Part shown: positions 9,159-18,171 of the stretch, in pieces
Numbering within the stretch: position 1 is the stretch's first letter
How the letters are laid out: each line of letters begins with the position of its first letter
NCBI RefSeq assembly: GCF_002808045.1
Contig: NZ_CP025000.1
Span: 1,922,001 to 1,986,000 of the forward strand
Length of the DNA: 64,000 nt
Direction of reading: 5' to 3'
DNA from: Idiomarina sp. X4
GTDB lineage: Bacteria; Pseudomonadota; Gammaproteobacteria; Enterobacterales; Alteromonadaceae
The notes under the pieces: model-generated
Told to the model about the DNA's origin: nothing
Seen by the model: the letters and a program-made list of their open reading frames with translations, nothing else
Databases searched by the model: none
Translations under genes and position numbers: made by a program

Positions 9159-10287
9159 ACCGTCGCAACTAAAAGTTGATCACGAAATGATGCATCGTGC
9201 CATTGAGTTGGCTCGGCGCGGCATTATGACAACGCGACCTAACCCTGCTGTAGGTTGCGTGATAGCTAAAGACAATAAAATCATTGGTGAAGGCTGGCAT
9301 CAGCGAGCCGGCGAACCGCACGCAGAAGTTCATGCGTTAAAGCAGGCTGGTGCTGACGCAAAAGGTGCAACGGCTTATGTGACTTTAGAGCCGTGCAGCC
9401 ACATGGGGCGTACCCCACCATGTGCGAACGCTTTAATTGAAGCGGGCATTGCGCGTGTTGTGGTCGCTATGCATGATCCTAACCCTCGGGTGAGTGGAAA
9501 TGGCATTAAGCGTTTGCATGAGGCGGATATTGACGTGCTGGTTGGCGTGTTGGAAAAGTCTGCGGAACAGCTGAACCCAGGTTTCTTGTCCAGAATGCGG
9601 GAAAACCGTCCTTTCATTACTGTCAAAATGGCGTCGTCGCTGGATGGAAAAACCGCGTTATCAGATGGGCGCAGCCAATGGATAACGGGTCCTCATGCGC
9701 GTGCCGACGTTCAATATTGGCGAGCTCAATCCGACTCGATTCTTACTGGCGCGGATACCATTTTAAAAGATGACCCCATGCTGACGGTTCGACAAAACCA
9801 GTGGCCAGCGACAAGGCCTTTACCTGAACCGTTAAAACAACCCATACGTATTGTTATAGACAGTCAGAACAGAGTGACCGATGACGCTAAAATTTTTGAG
9901 TCACCGGTTCCGGTGTGGTTAATAAGGTCTAAGTCTGGTCAGCCAAGTAAGCATTCACATTGCCATGAAGTTATTGTGAAGACAGCCGCTACCGGGAAAA
10001 TTGACTTAAGTGCTTTAATGTCGGAGTTGGCAAAGCGCGAAGTGAACCAAATCTGGACCGAATGTGGTGCGTCTTTAGCGGCTGCACTTATACAGGCGGG
10101 TTATTGTGACCGCTTGATAATGTACAGTTCAGGTCAGCTACTGGGCAACGCGGCGCGTTCACTCTTTGATATTGACGAGCCGAATACTTTAGACAAAGCG
10201 ATACGCTTTAAAATAACTGACAGGCGTCAGGTTGGTGATGACCAACGAGTTATCGCAGTACCTCAACTTATGACAGGAAAAGGTTAA
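9151..10287 (+). CDS. ribD: bifunctional pyrimidine deaminase/reductase RibD
   Basis: 378 aa enzyme carrying out the second and third committed steps of riboflavin synthesis from GTP. Residues 1-145 form the zinc deaminase: HAE at 57-59, then [12 protein letters not shown] with C82 and C91. Residues from about 150 form the NADPH-dependent reductase ([32 protein letters not shown]). Full length and intact. It overlaps nrdR and is followed after only five bases by ribBX, leaving no room for the riboflavin synthase gene (ribE) that often sits here. Confidence 0.95.
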   Translation: MIKPSQLKVDHEMMHRAIELARRGIMTTRPNPAVGCVIAKDNKIIGEGWHQRAGEPHAEVHALKQAGADAKGATAYVTLEPCSHMGRTPPCANALIEAGIARVVVAMHDPNPRVSGNGIKRLHEADIDVLVGVLEKSAEQLNPGFLSRMRENRPFITVKMASSLDGKTALSDGRSQWITGPHARADVQYWRAQSDSILTGADTILKDDPMLTVRQNQWPATRPLPEPLKQPIRIVIDSQNRVTDDAKIFESPVPVWLIRSKSGQPSKHSHCHEVIVKTAATGKIDLSALMSELAKREVNQIWTECGASLAAALIQAGYCDRLIMYSSGQLLGNAARSLFDIDEPNTLDKAIRFKITDRRQVGDDQRVIAVPQLMTGKG

Positions 10288-10292
10288 GCGTT

Positions 10293-11411
10293 ATGTCATT
10301 GCATAGCACAGAAGAGATTATAGAAGACATTCGTCAGGGAAAAATGGTCATCCTGATGGATGATGAAGATCGTGAAAATGAGGGGGACCTTATAATTGCT
10401 GCGGAATGCGCGACGCCAGAAGCGATTAACTTTATGGCGCGTTATGGTCGTGGACTTATCTGCTTAACCTTAACTGAAGAGCGTTGTCAGCAACTGAATT
10501 TACCGCTGATGGTAGATAAAAATAATGCGCCTTACGCAACAAACTTTACGGTTTCTATTGAAGCGGCGCAAGGAGTCACAACAGGCATTTCAGCAGCTGA
10601 TCGAGCGAAGACTGTGCTGGATGCAGTGAAAAAGGATGCTAAGCCGGAAGACTTGGTTATGCCGGGACACATTTTCCCATTAAAAGCAAAATCGGGCGGC
10701 GTCTTAAATCGCGCAGGGCATACCGAAGCGGGATGCGACTTAGCGCGACTGGCTGGTTTTGAGCCTGCGTCGGTGATTGTAGAAGTACTGAATGAAGACG
10801 GTACTATGGCAAGGCGCCCAGATCTTGAAGCCTTTGCAAAACAGCATGATATTAAGGTTGGGACTATTGCCGATTTAATCGAGTACCGCTCAACACAGGA
10901 GAAAACCATTGAACGTGTTGCTGAGTGTTCTTTGCCGACCGCATTCGGCGAATTTCATTTGGTGACCTATCAGGATACTATCGATAAACAGGTTCATCAG
11001 GCGCTTGTGCACGGTGACATATCGGAAGATAAAGTGACCAATGTGCGCGTGCACTTGCAAGACACTTTCCATGACACTTTCCTTACGGATCGAGCCGCAA
11101 AGCGGAGTTGGCCAATTCAGAAAGCAATGTCTTACATTGCGGAGAATGATGGTGTGTTAGTGATTATTGGCCGACAGCAAACACCGGATGACATTATTGC
11201 GCAGGTAAAAGAGTTTGAAGCACAAGATCATGGTGAGCATAAACCAACGGCTTCTGCATCAAATGCTTCTCGTAATGTAGGGTTGGGCTCGCAGATATTG
11301 GCAGACTTAAATATTCACAAAATGCGCTTAATGAGCTCTCCGAAACGTTACTCTGCGCTATCCGGTTTTGGTTTAGAAGTGATTGATTTTATTGAGGATA
11401 AAGACGGATAA
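10293..11411 (+). CDS. ribBX: DHBP synthase fused to a degenerate GTP cyclohydrolase II domain (RibBX type)
   Basis: 372 aa. Residues 1-205 are an intact 3,4-dihydroxy-2-butanone-4-phosphate synthase ([46 protein letters not shown]), giving the four-carbon precursor of the riboflavin xylene ring. The C-terminal half has the RibA fold outline, but where true GTP cyclohydrolase II has the zinc-binding SxxCDCG region it reads [12 protein letters not shown], and no zinc cysteines remain. It should therefore lack cyclohydrolase activity. This matches the RibBX variant described in Proteobacteria; a separate ribA should exist elsewhere. The end overlaps panE by 23 bp. Confidence 0.88.
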   Translation: MSLHSTEEIIEDIRQGKMVILMDDEDRENEGDLIIAAECATPEAINFMARYGRGLICLTLTEERCQQLNLPLMVDKNNAPYATNFTVSIEAAQGVTTGISAADRAKTVLDAVKKDAKPEDLVMPGHIFPLKAKSGGVLNRAGHTEAGCDLARLAGFEPASVIVEVLNEDGTMARRPDLEAFAKQHDIKVGTIADLIEYRSTQEKTIERVAECSLPTAFGEFHLVTYQDTIDKQVHQALVHGDISEDKVTNVRVHLQDTFHDTFLTDRAAKRSWPIQKAMSYIAENDGVLVIIGRQQTPDDIIAQVKEFEAQDHGEHKPTASASNASRNVGLGSQILADLNIHKMRLMSSPKRYSALSGFGLEVIDFIEDKDG

Positions 11412-12294
11412 AGTCGTTCATCAGTTTTTCATGAGCCGGCGTTTTTAAGCCGGCTTTTTTTGCTCTTTTGATAATATAACCCGTCAGGTAGTCAATTTCT
11501 GTGCGGCGTTTATAGCGGATGTCTTGCAACATTGACGACTCATTGTCGCGAGTTTCTTCTGCAACCCTCTGAATCTCCTGATAAACCGCATTCTCATTTA
11601 AGTCGACATATTCGGTACGCGCAACCGCAACAGCCTCATCGATGAGTGACTGAATAACTGGCTGCCACTTAGCATCCAGCAGTTCACCATTATGACACTG
11701 GTGAATAGCCGTTAATGGGTTTATGACACAATTGACTAAGAGTTTCGACCAGCGTCGGGTTTTTATGTCACTTTCAAAAGTTATGGGGCTAAAGCTTTTT
11801 GCTAAAATCGCTTCGAAACCTAACTGTTTTTCTTTCTGCTGTAACCAGCTTCGGCCTTTCCCACGGTGCTCAATGAAAACCTTGCCGTCGCCTTGTGACG
11901 TTTTTACGGCGCCGTGAGTGGTCACTAAGTGACAAATGTTTAATGATGCTAATGAGCTGGGTAGCTCAAGCATGCCGTTGTGGCTGAGAACTATTGGCGT
12001 GTCATGATGAAAGCCGGGAATTGCGGTGATTTCCTTTAAGGCACTAATAGCATCGAATGCTTTTACCGCTACAATAAATACTGAGCTTTCGGCGAGGTGG
12101 CAGTTTTGGGCCGATAGAAAGGGTAAAGAGTAGGTTTTTCGGCTAGTGTCGTCTATCAAGGTTAACAGACCCTCTTCAGACTCTGCGTTGCGAGTTAACG
12201 CGATACACCTTTGCTTATTCTCAAGCAAATGGCAGGCTATGAGCCCGCTAACAGCGCCGGGACCGAGTACATACCATTGAATGTCAGCCGGCAT
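11389..12294 (-). CDS. panE: 2-dehydropantoate 2-reductase
   Basis: 301 aa. Reduces ketopantoate to pantoate with NADPH in pantothenate/CoA synthesis. N-terminal Rossmann motif GPGAVSG near residue 12, then the family catalytic segment [20 protein letters not shown] around residues 180-200 and the C-terminal block NESSMLQDI...GLKTPAH. Slightly divergent from E. coli PanE, so another ketoreductase of the PanE/ApbA family remains possible. Its 3' end overlaps convergent ribBX and its 5' end overlaps the ampG stop by 11 bp, so it is the last gene of the leftward yajG-cyclophilin-ampG-panE cluster. Confidence 0.85.
   Translation of the reverse strand: MPADIQWYVLGPGAVSGLIACHLLENKQRCIALTRNAESEEGLLTLIDDTSRKTYSLPFLSAQNCHLAESSVFIVAVKAFDAISALKEITAIPGFHHDTPIVLSHNGMLELPSSLASLNICHLVTTHGAVKTSQGDGKVFIEHRGKGRSWLQQKEKQLGFEAILAKSFSPITFESDIKTRRWSKLLVNCVINPLTAIHQCHNGELLDAKWQPVIQSLIDEAVAVARTEYVDLNENAVYQEIQRVAEETRDNESSMLQDIRYKRRTEIDYLTGYIIKRAKKAGLKTPAHEKLMNDFIRLYPQ
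11434..11461 (+). terminator. rho-independent terminator of nrdR-ribD-ribBX, inside panE
   Basis: Perfect stem AGCCGGC / GCCGGCT (11434-11440, 11449-11455) with an 8-nt loop, followed by a run of seven T on the plus strand. It lies 23 nt past the ribBX stop, entirely inside the coding sequence of convergent panE, where it encodes the conserved [10 protein letters not shown] stretch. Confidence 0.85.
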
Positions 12295-13624
12295 CTCTTG
12301 CTTCCTCGAGCTTTTTCAGCGGCTTACGAATAAACCAAAGGAAACAGAGACTGGGAATGACCATTATCGCTGTTAAAACGAAAAATAGTGCCCAATTACC
12401 GTTCATAGAATCAACTAAGACCCCACTGTACGATGCCAATACTGTTTTACCCAGTGTGCCCAAGGACGCCATTAGCGCATACTGAGTTGCCGTAAAGGTT
12501 CGGTTGCACAGCAAACTAATGAACGCAACAAAAGCCACAGTGGACCAGGCACTGGTAAAACCGTCAACAAGAACGGCACTTAAAAACAAATTGGTGTTGG
12601 GGCCGACCAGCGCAATCCAGGAGAACATAAGGTTTGAAGCGGACATGGCTAAGCCCCCAATAATCAGTCCTTTCACAATGCCCAGTCTTAGGTTAACAAC
12701 GCTGCCTAACACCGCAAAAACAATAGTCACCCACCAGGTGACCAGTTTTGAGTACGTCCCAATTTCTGCATTGGTGAAGCCAATTTCCTTATAGAAAACA
12801 ATGGACATACGGCCTAAAAAGGCTTCACCTATTTTGAATAGAAAAATAAAAGCTAATAGTGACAGAGCCAACCTCACACCATTACGAGTGAAGAATTCGG
12901 CAATTGGGGAAATAACAGTATGTCTAATGCGGGCTTTGAAAAAATCGAACCAGCCAGTGACTGGCGTGGTGTCGTTTGAAACCCCGGTATAAGTTGTACG
13001 GCGAACAAGCAGTACAATAGCGGCCAGAAACAGCATGACACAACCGAGACCGAAATAGGCGTGTTGCCAATTCCAGTTGACGCCGTCGACGATAAAAAAG
13101 GGCAGTGCGCCTAAGCCGCTATAGCCTGTCCACCAACCTGCGGTTGCCATGGCAGCTCCCGCACTTTGTAAGCGGCCTTCGCTCTCAGAGAATGATTCGA
13201 TACGGTAAGCATCAATAGCAATGTCTTGCGTGGCTGAACTTATAGCGATGGCTAATGCGGTTAAACCTGCGATGTGCAAACTGTCAGTGATATTCAAGCT
13301 AGCAAGTGCAAAGCAACCAGTGGCAATCAATAGCTGGCACAAAAATATCCAACTTCGACGTTGCCCTAACCACCTTGTTAGTAAGGGAAGTCTCACATTA
13401 TCGATAAGTGGTGACCACAAAAAGTTAATGGAGTAAGCCCCAAAAACAGCGCCGAAATAGCCGATAACAGAGCGAGTTAGCCCTTCCTCCTGAAGCCAGG
13501 CGGAAAGCGCAGAGCCAATCATCACCCAGGGAAATCCGCTGGCGATGCCGAGCACGAAAATAACCCAGACGCGCGACTGCTTATAAACATCCATGTCTTG
13601 CCAGAAGGGGATATGCTTTTCCAT
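12284..13624 (-). CDS. ampG: AmpG-like muropeptide MFS permease
   Basis: 446 aa major facilitator protein with about twelve hydrophobic segments (for example residues 20-40, 50-70, 90-110). AmpG brings anhydromuropeptides from the periplasm into the cytoplasm for cell-wall recycling. The N-terminal pattern VLGIASGFPWVMIGSALSAWL and TQDIAIDAYRIE match the family. Its start overlaps the cyclophilin stop by one base (TAATG on the minus strand) and its end overlaps panE, so translation is probably coupled. Linkage with yajG upstream mirrors the E. coli yajG-ampG pair, which supports the name. Confidence 0.88.
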   Translation of the reverse strand: MEKHIPFWQDMDVYKQSRVWVIFVLGIASGFPWVMIGSALSAWLQEEGLTRSVIGYFGAVFGAYSINFLWSPLIDNVRLPLLTRWLGQRRSWIFLCQLLIATGCFALASLNITDSLHIAGLTALAIAISSATQDIAIDAYRIESFSESEGRLQSAGAAMATAGWWTGYSGLGALPFFIVDGVNWNWQHAYFGLGCVMLFLAAIVLLVRRTTYTGVSNDTTPVTGWFDFFKARIRHTVISPIAEFFTRNGVRLALSLLAFIFLFKIGEAFLGRMSIVFYKEIGFTNAEIGTYSKLVTWWVTIVFAVLGSVVNLRLGIVKGLIIGGLAMSASNLMFSWIALVGPNTNLFLSAVLVDGFTSAWSTVAFVAFISLLCNRTFTATQYALMASLGTLGKTVLASYSGVLVDSMNGNWALFFVLTAIMVIPSLCFLWFIRKPLKKLEEARDAG

Positions 13625-14214
13625 TAATTTTGAGGAACTATTTCAATTCGCTTTAAAACCGGTGGATTCTTTGGAACATCCCGCCAACCGGTTGTATCGT
13701 CAAAAGGTTTTGACTCCAGCTGAGCCATTTTTTCCAGCACATCTAAGCCATCCACAATACGTCCAAAAACGGTATACCCCCAGTCGCCCTTGTCAGGGTT
13801 TAAAGACGTATTGTCGTTGAGATTAAAGAAAAACTGACGAGTTGCTGTGTGTGGATCTCGCTCTCGGGCCATTGCAATAGTACCGTATTCATTGAGCAGA
13901 CCATTGCCAGACTCATTGACAACCTGTTCAAAAGTGGGCTTTCCCTGAAAGTCTCTATCATAGCCGCCGCCTTGAATGACAAAATCAGGCACTAAACGAT
14001 GAAAAATCGTGTCGTTGTACTGTGCCTTTTTGACATAACGAAAAAAGTTCTTAATGGTTAATGGCGCAGCTTCGCGATTCAATTCAACAGTAATATCTCC
14101 CATAGAAGTGATCATTTTCACCCTGGGAAATGGGTTGTCAGGTTGTATTTCGGCACTGGCCGGTGCAACAAAAGAAGCGGCCAGAAAACTGGCTAGCAAA
14201 ATCCAAAACTTCAT
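13624..14214 (-). CDS. periplasmic cyclophilin-type peptidyl-prolyl isomerase
   Basis: 196 aa. A signal peptide (MKFWILLASFLAASF, cleavage after PASA) directs it to the periplasm. The cyclophilin domain shows VELNREAAPLTIKNF, FHRLVPDFVIQGGG with the catalytic Arg, and QFFFNL; the segment GDWGYTVFGRIVDG closes the fold. It resembles PpiA/PpiB-family proteins and probably speeds proline isomerisation in exported proteins. It lies between yajG and ampG; the yajG stop codon abuts this start at 14214. Confidence 0.9.
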   Translation of the reverse strand: MKFWILLASFLAASFVAPASAEIQPDNPFPRVKMITSMGDITVELNREAAPLTIKNFFRYVKKAQYNDTIFHRLVPDFVIQGGGYDRDFQGKPTFEQVVNESGNGLLNEYGTIAMARERDPHTATRQFFFNLNDNTSLNPDKGDWGYTVFGRIVDGLDVLEKMAQLESKPFDDTTGWRDVPKNPPVLKRIEIVPQN

Positions 14215-14768
14215 TAGTAAACCTCTCTCTCGCTCAATCGGAGTTTAGAGTCGTTAGCAATATCGTTCAATACGCTATCTAAGAGATCGCGGAACTGACG
14301 CTCAATAGTTGCCTGAGCAGGCTTCAGCGCGCCACTCGATTGTGCTTTACCGGTATAAAAGTTGCTATAACGTCTATTACCTCTAACGGCTTCAACGCGT
14401 ATGCGGACATGATGCTCTAACTCGTATTTCAAAGCACTGACCTTTGCATCAATTAACGCTTTTTCTATCGACACATACCACTTTAAACCTTGTCCTGCTG
14501 GCGCATTTGCGGTTAAAGGCCTGAGCGATTCTTTAACGATGTCGGTTAACGGTTGCTGAGTTGGCGCAAATGTCGCTTTATCATCGTCTTTTTTGTGCCG
14601 GTATAAATAGGAGTAGGTTCGCGTATCAATAACGTCCAGCTGGTTTACTTTTATTGAAAAAGTATCGTTTACGGGTGTTGTGCTAATAATAAGTGGATCC
14701 GGCTGGCTGGAACAGGCAGCTAAAATCGGAGCCAAAATAAGTACCAGAATTAAACGAAGCATAAGCAT
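14214..14768 (-). CDS. yajG: YajG-family lipoprotein
   Basis: 184 aa lipoprotein: hydrophobic leader then lipobox LAAC with the acylated Cys at residue 19, followed by SSQPDP. No acidic residue directly after Cys, so outer-membrane sorting is expected. The body matches the YajG pattern in which an N-terminal beta-rich domain (DTFSIKVNQLDVIDTRTY) is followed by a helical part (LKYELEHHVRIRVEAV). Function is unknown. It is the first gene of the cluster leading to ampG, the same neighbour as in E. coli. Confidence 0.8.
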   Translation of the reverse strand: MLMLRLILVLILAPILAACSSQPDPLIISTTPVNDTFSIKVNQLDVIDTRTYSYLYRHKKDDDKATFAPTQQPLTDIVKESLRPLTANAPAGQGLKWYVSIEKALIDAKVSALKYELEHHVRIRVEAVRGNRRYSNFYTGKAQSSGALKPAQATIERQFRDLLDSVLNDIANDSKLRLSEREVY

Positions 14769-14789
14769 TATCCTTTTTCCTCAGATACA

Positions 14790-14817
14790 TTCACCTGACA
14801 AATATTCGTGCTATGAT
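14790..14817 (+). promoter_or_regulatory. candidate sigma-70 promoter for the fabH-like operon
   Basis: TTCACC (14790-14795) and TATGAT (14812-14817) with 16-bp spacing, about 75 bp before the GTG start at 14892. Read by eye only. Confidence 0.45.
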
Positions 14818-14891
14818 ACGAGCAACGACTGCTGTCTTGACGTAGCTTAGCACGCAGATAGCATTGACTGACAGAAGTAAAAGGTTTTGCC

Positions 14892-15980
14892 GTGACAAAA
14901 TATGCAGAAATCACGGGTTGGGGAAAATGCCTTCCGCCGGCCGTTATGACAAACGATGATCTTGCCACTTTCCTGGAAACCTCCGATGAATGGATTGTTT
15001 CGAGGACCGGTATTTCAGAAAGGCGAGTTAGCCATGTAGGCACGTCGGAGCTGGCTACAGTGGCTGCGCGCAACGCATTGGCTGCGGCTGACTTAGACCC
15101 TAATGAAATCGACTTGATCATTGTCGGAACTTGTACCGCAGACGAAATCATTCCGAATGTTGCTTCGGCGGTTCAGCAACGTCTTGGCGCAAAAAATGCG
15201 GCGGCGTTTGACTTGAATGCCGCCTGTAGCAGCTTTTTATATGCCATGCATTTCGCGACTCAATCTATAAGAACGGGTGCGCACAGCAAAGTATTGTTGA
15301 TAGGCGCAGAATGCCTCACGCGTATTTTAGACTGGACGAAGCGCGAAAGCGCCGTGCTGTTTGGCGATGGAGCCGGTGCTATGGTGCTGGAAGCGTCAGA
15401 TAATGAAGTCGGTTTGTTGGCAAGTCACGTCAGCTGCGACGCCGATGCGCGTGATGTATTGAGTCTTGATTTTGGTCTCAATTTCGATCGTTTCAACTTC
15501 GATGGCATTATGCAATTTGACTTTGTGGGTCAGGAGATTTTCAAGCGCGCAGTTAAAGGTATGAGTGCGGCGGTTGAGAATGTTTTTGAACAAACCGGAA
15601 TGACAACGGAAGACATCGACGCTCTGATACCGCATCAGGCAAATAAGCGGTTAATCGACTTCCTGGGCAAGATGTGTAAAGTGCCGAGTGAGAAAACGGT
15701 TATCAATATTCAAAAGTATGGAAACACATCCTCTGCAACACTTCCCATTGCGTTTGCAGAGGCTGCAGATAACGGCATTATTAAGCCCGGCGATAGCATT
15801 ATGTCGGCGGTGTTCGGTGGTGGATTAACGTGCGGGGCTGGCCTTATTAAATGGGGGGAGCGAGTCACTCCTAAAAAGCCAAACCAAATGGAGCTGCCGG
15901 CGGGGGATAAGACAGCGTTGGATATTATCGTGCCAATGCATGAAGCAACCGCTAAGGCTTGGAAAAAGCGCCAACAATAA
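14892..15980 (+). CDS. beta-ketoacyl-ACP synthase III-like enzyme
   Basis: 362 aa thiolase-fold condensing enzyme from GTG 14892. The FabH catalytic triad is complete: Cys112 in AACSSFL, His248 in IPHQANKRL and Asn278 in YGNTSSAT; the GGGLTCGAG loop is also present. It is longer than E. coli FabH (317 aa), with a tail of about 45 residues after IKWGERV. Many Alteromonadales carry such an extended KAS III besides the canonical FabH of the fab cluster. It may start fatty acid synthesis or condense an alternative acyl-CoA. It is followed by an enoyl-CoA hydratase gene 14 bases later, suggesting a shared lipid role. Confidence 0.82.
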   Translation: MTKYAEITGWGKCLPPAVMTNDDLATFLETSDEWIVSRTGISERRVSHVGTSELATVAARNALAAADLDPNEIDLIIVGTCTADEIIPNVASAVQQRLGAKNAAAFDLNAACSSFLYAMHFATQSIRTGAHSKVLLIGAECLTRILDWTKRESAVLFGDGAGAMVLEASDNEVGLLASHVSCDADARDVLSLDFGLNFDRFNFDGIMQFDFVGQEIFKRAVKGMSAAVENVFEQTGMTTEDIDALIPHQANKRLIDFLGKMCKVPSEKTVINIQKYGNTSSATLPIAFAEAADNGIIKPGDSIMSAVFGGGLTCGAGLIKWGERVTPKKPNQMELPAGDKTALDIIVPMHEATAKAWKKRQQ

Positions 15981-15994
15981 GGAGGGAAAGGCTA

Positions 15995-16741
15995 ATGTCT
16001 GAACAGTCAGTGATAGTAAAAAAAGATAACGGTGTTGTTAGAATTCGCCTGAACCGTCCAGAAAAGAAAAATGCGTTTACACAAGCAATGTATACTTTAT
16101 GTGAAGAAGCGCTAAAAGAAGCCGATAGTGACAAATCAATTAATGCAGTTGTGTTTGAGAGTGAAGGCGATAGTTTTTCAGCCGGTAATGACTTAAACGA
16201 CTTTCTAGCGATAGAAAAACTCGATGAATCTGCACCGCCATTCCGTTTTCTACATACCTTGAATAAGGTAGAAGTGCCCGTTGTCGCGGCTGTTAACGGC
16301 CTAGCGATCGGTATTGGTACTACCTTGCTACTTCATTGCGATATTGTTATCAGTAGTAATGAAGCGCTATACGCACTGCCGTTTGTGCAATTGGGACTTC
16401 TGCCGGAAGCCGGTTCAAGTTTATTGTTGCCGCAAATTTGTGGTTATCAGAAAGCGGCCGAGTTATTGTTGCTGGGTGATAATTTCGATGCACAAACTGC
16501 TTTGGAGCTTGGTTTTGTGAATCATGTTGTTTCTGCCGAGCAGTTGGAAGGCAAAGTAGAAGAGGTATTGAGTAAACTACGAGCTCAATCTGGCCAGTCT
16601 TTGCGGATGTCGAAGAAATTACTTAAACACCCCGTTGAATCGACGGCTGCACGCATAAGCCGTGAAGCTGAATATTTTGCTAAAGCGTTAAGCTCTCCTG
16701 AGGCAAAACAAGCGATTGCCCGTAAACTGCAGAAAAAGTAA
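15995..16741 (+). CDS. enoyl-CoA hydratase/isomerase family protein
   Basis: 248 aa crotonase-fold protein. ATG 15995 is chosen because GGAGGG lies about 10 nt upstream; a longer frame from 15959 overlaps the preceding gene. Motifs: LNRPEKKNAF, oxyanion-hole segment FSAGNDL, NGLAIGIGTTLLLHCD and the second-half glutamate in LLPEAGSS. One acidic residue rather than the two of true hydratases suggests isomerase-like or broader activity. It would act on 2- or 3-enoyl-CoA in fatty acid degradation. It is in a two-gene operon with the KAS III-like gene. Confidence 0.82.
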   Translation: MSEQSVIVKKDNGVVRIRLNRPEKKNAFTQAMYTLCEEALKEADSDKSINAVVFESEGDSFSAGNDLNDFLAIEKLDESAPPFRFLHTLNKVEVPVVAAVNGLAIGIGTTLLLHCDIVISSNEALYALPFVQLGLLPEAGSSLLLPQICGYQKAAELLLLGDNFDAQTALELGFVNHVVSAEQLEGKVEEVLSKLRAQSGQSLRMSKKLLKHPVESTAARISREAEYFAKALSSPEAKQAIARKLQKK

Positions 16742-16760
16742 GCGAAAGACCGTTGTTGGG

Positions 16761-16789
16761 TTGTTTACCCATGGCAAGTAAGTCATAAT
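16761..16789 (+). promoter_or_regulatory. ffs promoter
   Basis: TTGTTT (16761-16766), 17-bp spacer, CATAAT (16784-16789), followed by the GC-rich GCGCC stretch typical of stable-RNA discriminators. It would start transcription about 20 nt before the mature RNA. Confidence 0.6.
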
Positions 16790-16815
16790 GCGCCTGCTTT
16801 GAATAAAGCGTCAAT

Positions 16816-16929
16816 GGTGACTCTGCGGGTCCCCCCGCAACGCTAACCAGCGAACCCGGTCAGGCCCGGAAGGGAGCAGCCGTAGTTGGGGATGTGTGTG
16901 CCGGGGTGTGGCTGGTAGAGTCGCCACCC
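16816..16929 (+). ncRNA. ffs: 4.5S signal recognition particle RNA
   Basis: About 114 nt. The ends pair (GGTGACTC at 16816-16823 with GAGTCGCC at 16918-16925). The conserved apical SRP segment GGTCAGGCCCGGAAGGGAGC is present, with GGAA tetraloop and the GCAGC asymmetric loop, and GTGTGCCGGGGTGTGGCTGG on the return strand. It forms the SRP with Ffh for co-translational membrane targeting. Closely similar to the remembered E. coli sequence. The precursor would carry a short 5' leader removed by RNase P. Confidence 0.96.
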
Positions 16930-16940
16930 AATCCTTCTTA

Positions 16941-17216
16941 TTAACTGCTCTCATCTCTCTTTCTATTTTTCAGAAACTCTAAAGCTTCCGTAATCGCTTT
17001 GTGGACCTGCATTTCCATGTCCAGTCGTTTTGACGGCGGAAGGAAAAAAGCCATATCGACCTCGTGGCGAATATAGCGAGGCGGCAGTTGGTTCAGCACC
17101 AGACAGCATAAGTCAGCCAGAAACTCTTGCTCGTATTGCTTATCGAGCTCTAGCTCCTCAACTCTATCCGCAACTAATCGTTCATAATAATTGTGAATAT
17201 CATCGTCAAATTTCAT
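16941..17216 (-). CDS. ComFB-family small protein
   Basis: 91 aa, acidic, no signal peptide. The central LNQLPPRYIRHEVD with the preceding DLCCLVLN and N-terminal NYYERLVADRVEEL match the late-competence ComFB family. Some members of that family have been reported to bind cyclic dinucleotides. It overlaps the upstream deacetylase-like gene by 11 bp (ATG 17216 against stop 17206), so it is probably translated with it. Its own role is not known; the link to competence is by family name only. Its end converges on ffs. Confidence 0.75.
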   Translation of the reverse strand: MKFDDDIHNYYERLVADRVEELELDKQYEQEFLADLCCLVLNQLPPRYIRHEVDMAFFLPPSKRLDMEMQVHKAITEALEFLKNRKRDESS

Positions 17217-18171
17217 TTTCCGGACTCCTCAGCGCTGTGTCAGGTAGATACTGATCTTCAGTATAGACATAATATGCGGCTCTGAGTAATTGGGCGTGTC
17301 CTCGCACCAGTCGCTCCAGGTTCCGTTGATAACCTCCACCAATGACCGCTGCGACAGGAATGCTATTTTGTCGACAAAATGAAAGCACCGTCATGTCACG
17401 CTGAAATATGCCGTTTAAACTAATGTGAAAATGGCCTAGCTCATCTTTTGTGTAGATATCCACGCCGGCGTCGTAAAGGATGATATCGGGCTTTACGCGC
17501 TTCACAATCAAGGTAAGTGCATTCTGCAACGCCTGAAGGTAACTTTTATCAGTCGTTCCTTTGGGTAACGGAACATCTAAATCTGACAATGATTTTGAGA
17601 ATGGAAAGTTCTTCTCACCATGAATAGAGCAAGTAAAGACCCGAGGGTCATTTTTGAAGATGGTCGCTGTACCGTCACCCTGATGCACGTCCGTGTCCAG
17701 CACAGCGATTTTTAAATTGGGGTGTTGTAAAAGTAACTGATGACAGGCTATAGCCAAGTCGTTAATCAAGCAAAACCCGCTGCCCCAATCTTTATGAGCG
17801 TGGTGATAGCCTCCCGAAAAATGAACAGCAATGGACGAGTCTAGCGCTATTTGTAAAGCCACAGCCGTTCCGCCGGCTGATGTTAAAGAGCGCGTAAGTA
17901 GCTGCTCTGACCAGGGGAAGCCAATTCTTCGCCATTCAGCTTTTTCAAAGCTATTGGCTTTTAGTTTTTCAATGTACGAAGCGCTGTGTGTCTGTTCAAC
18001 TTGTTCCCAGGTTACTGCTACAGGCGCCTTCCACTGACTTGCGTGTGCCCCCCGGCTTATGGCCCAGTCATGCAATAAACGATATTTTTCAATAGGGTAG
18101 CGGTGCCGTTCAGGAAGCGACAGTTGGCTGTATATTGGAGAGTAGATGAAGGGAATATTAACCTTCGTCAT
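17206..18171 (-). CDS. histone deacetylase-superfamily amidohydrolase
   Basis: 321 aa, closer to the HDAC11-like class IV branch than to AcuC. Active-site motifs are intact: His pair in GGYHHAHKDWGSGF (H123, H124), zinc ligands in DTDVHQGDG (D161, H163) and YDAGVDIY (D238), and the GGGYQ loop near residue 290. It should be a zinc-dependent deacetylase of acetyl-lysine proteins or small acetylamides; the natural substrate is not indicated. It overlaps priC by 14 bp and comFB by 11 bp, a tight three-gene unit. Confidence 0.87.
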   Translation of the reverse strand: MTKVNIPFIYSPIYSQLSLPERHRYPIEKYRLLHDWAISRGAHASQWKAPVAVTWEQVEQTHSASYIEKLKANSFEKAEWRRIGFPWSEQLLTRSLTSAGGTAVALQIALDSSIAVHFSGGYHHAHKDWGSGFCLINDLAIACHQLLLQHPNLKIAVLDTDVHQGDGTATIFKNDPRVFTCSIHGEKNFPFSKSLSDLDVPLPKGTTDKSYLQALQNALTLIVKRVKPDIILYDAGVDIYTKDELGHFHISLNGIFQRDMTVLSFCRQNSIPVAAVIGGGYQRNLERLVRGHAQLLRAAYYVYTEDQYLPDTALRSPENEI

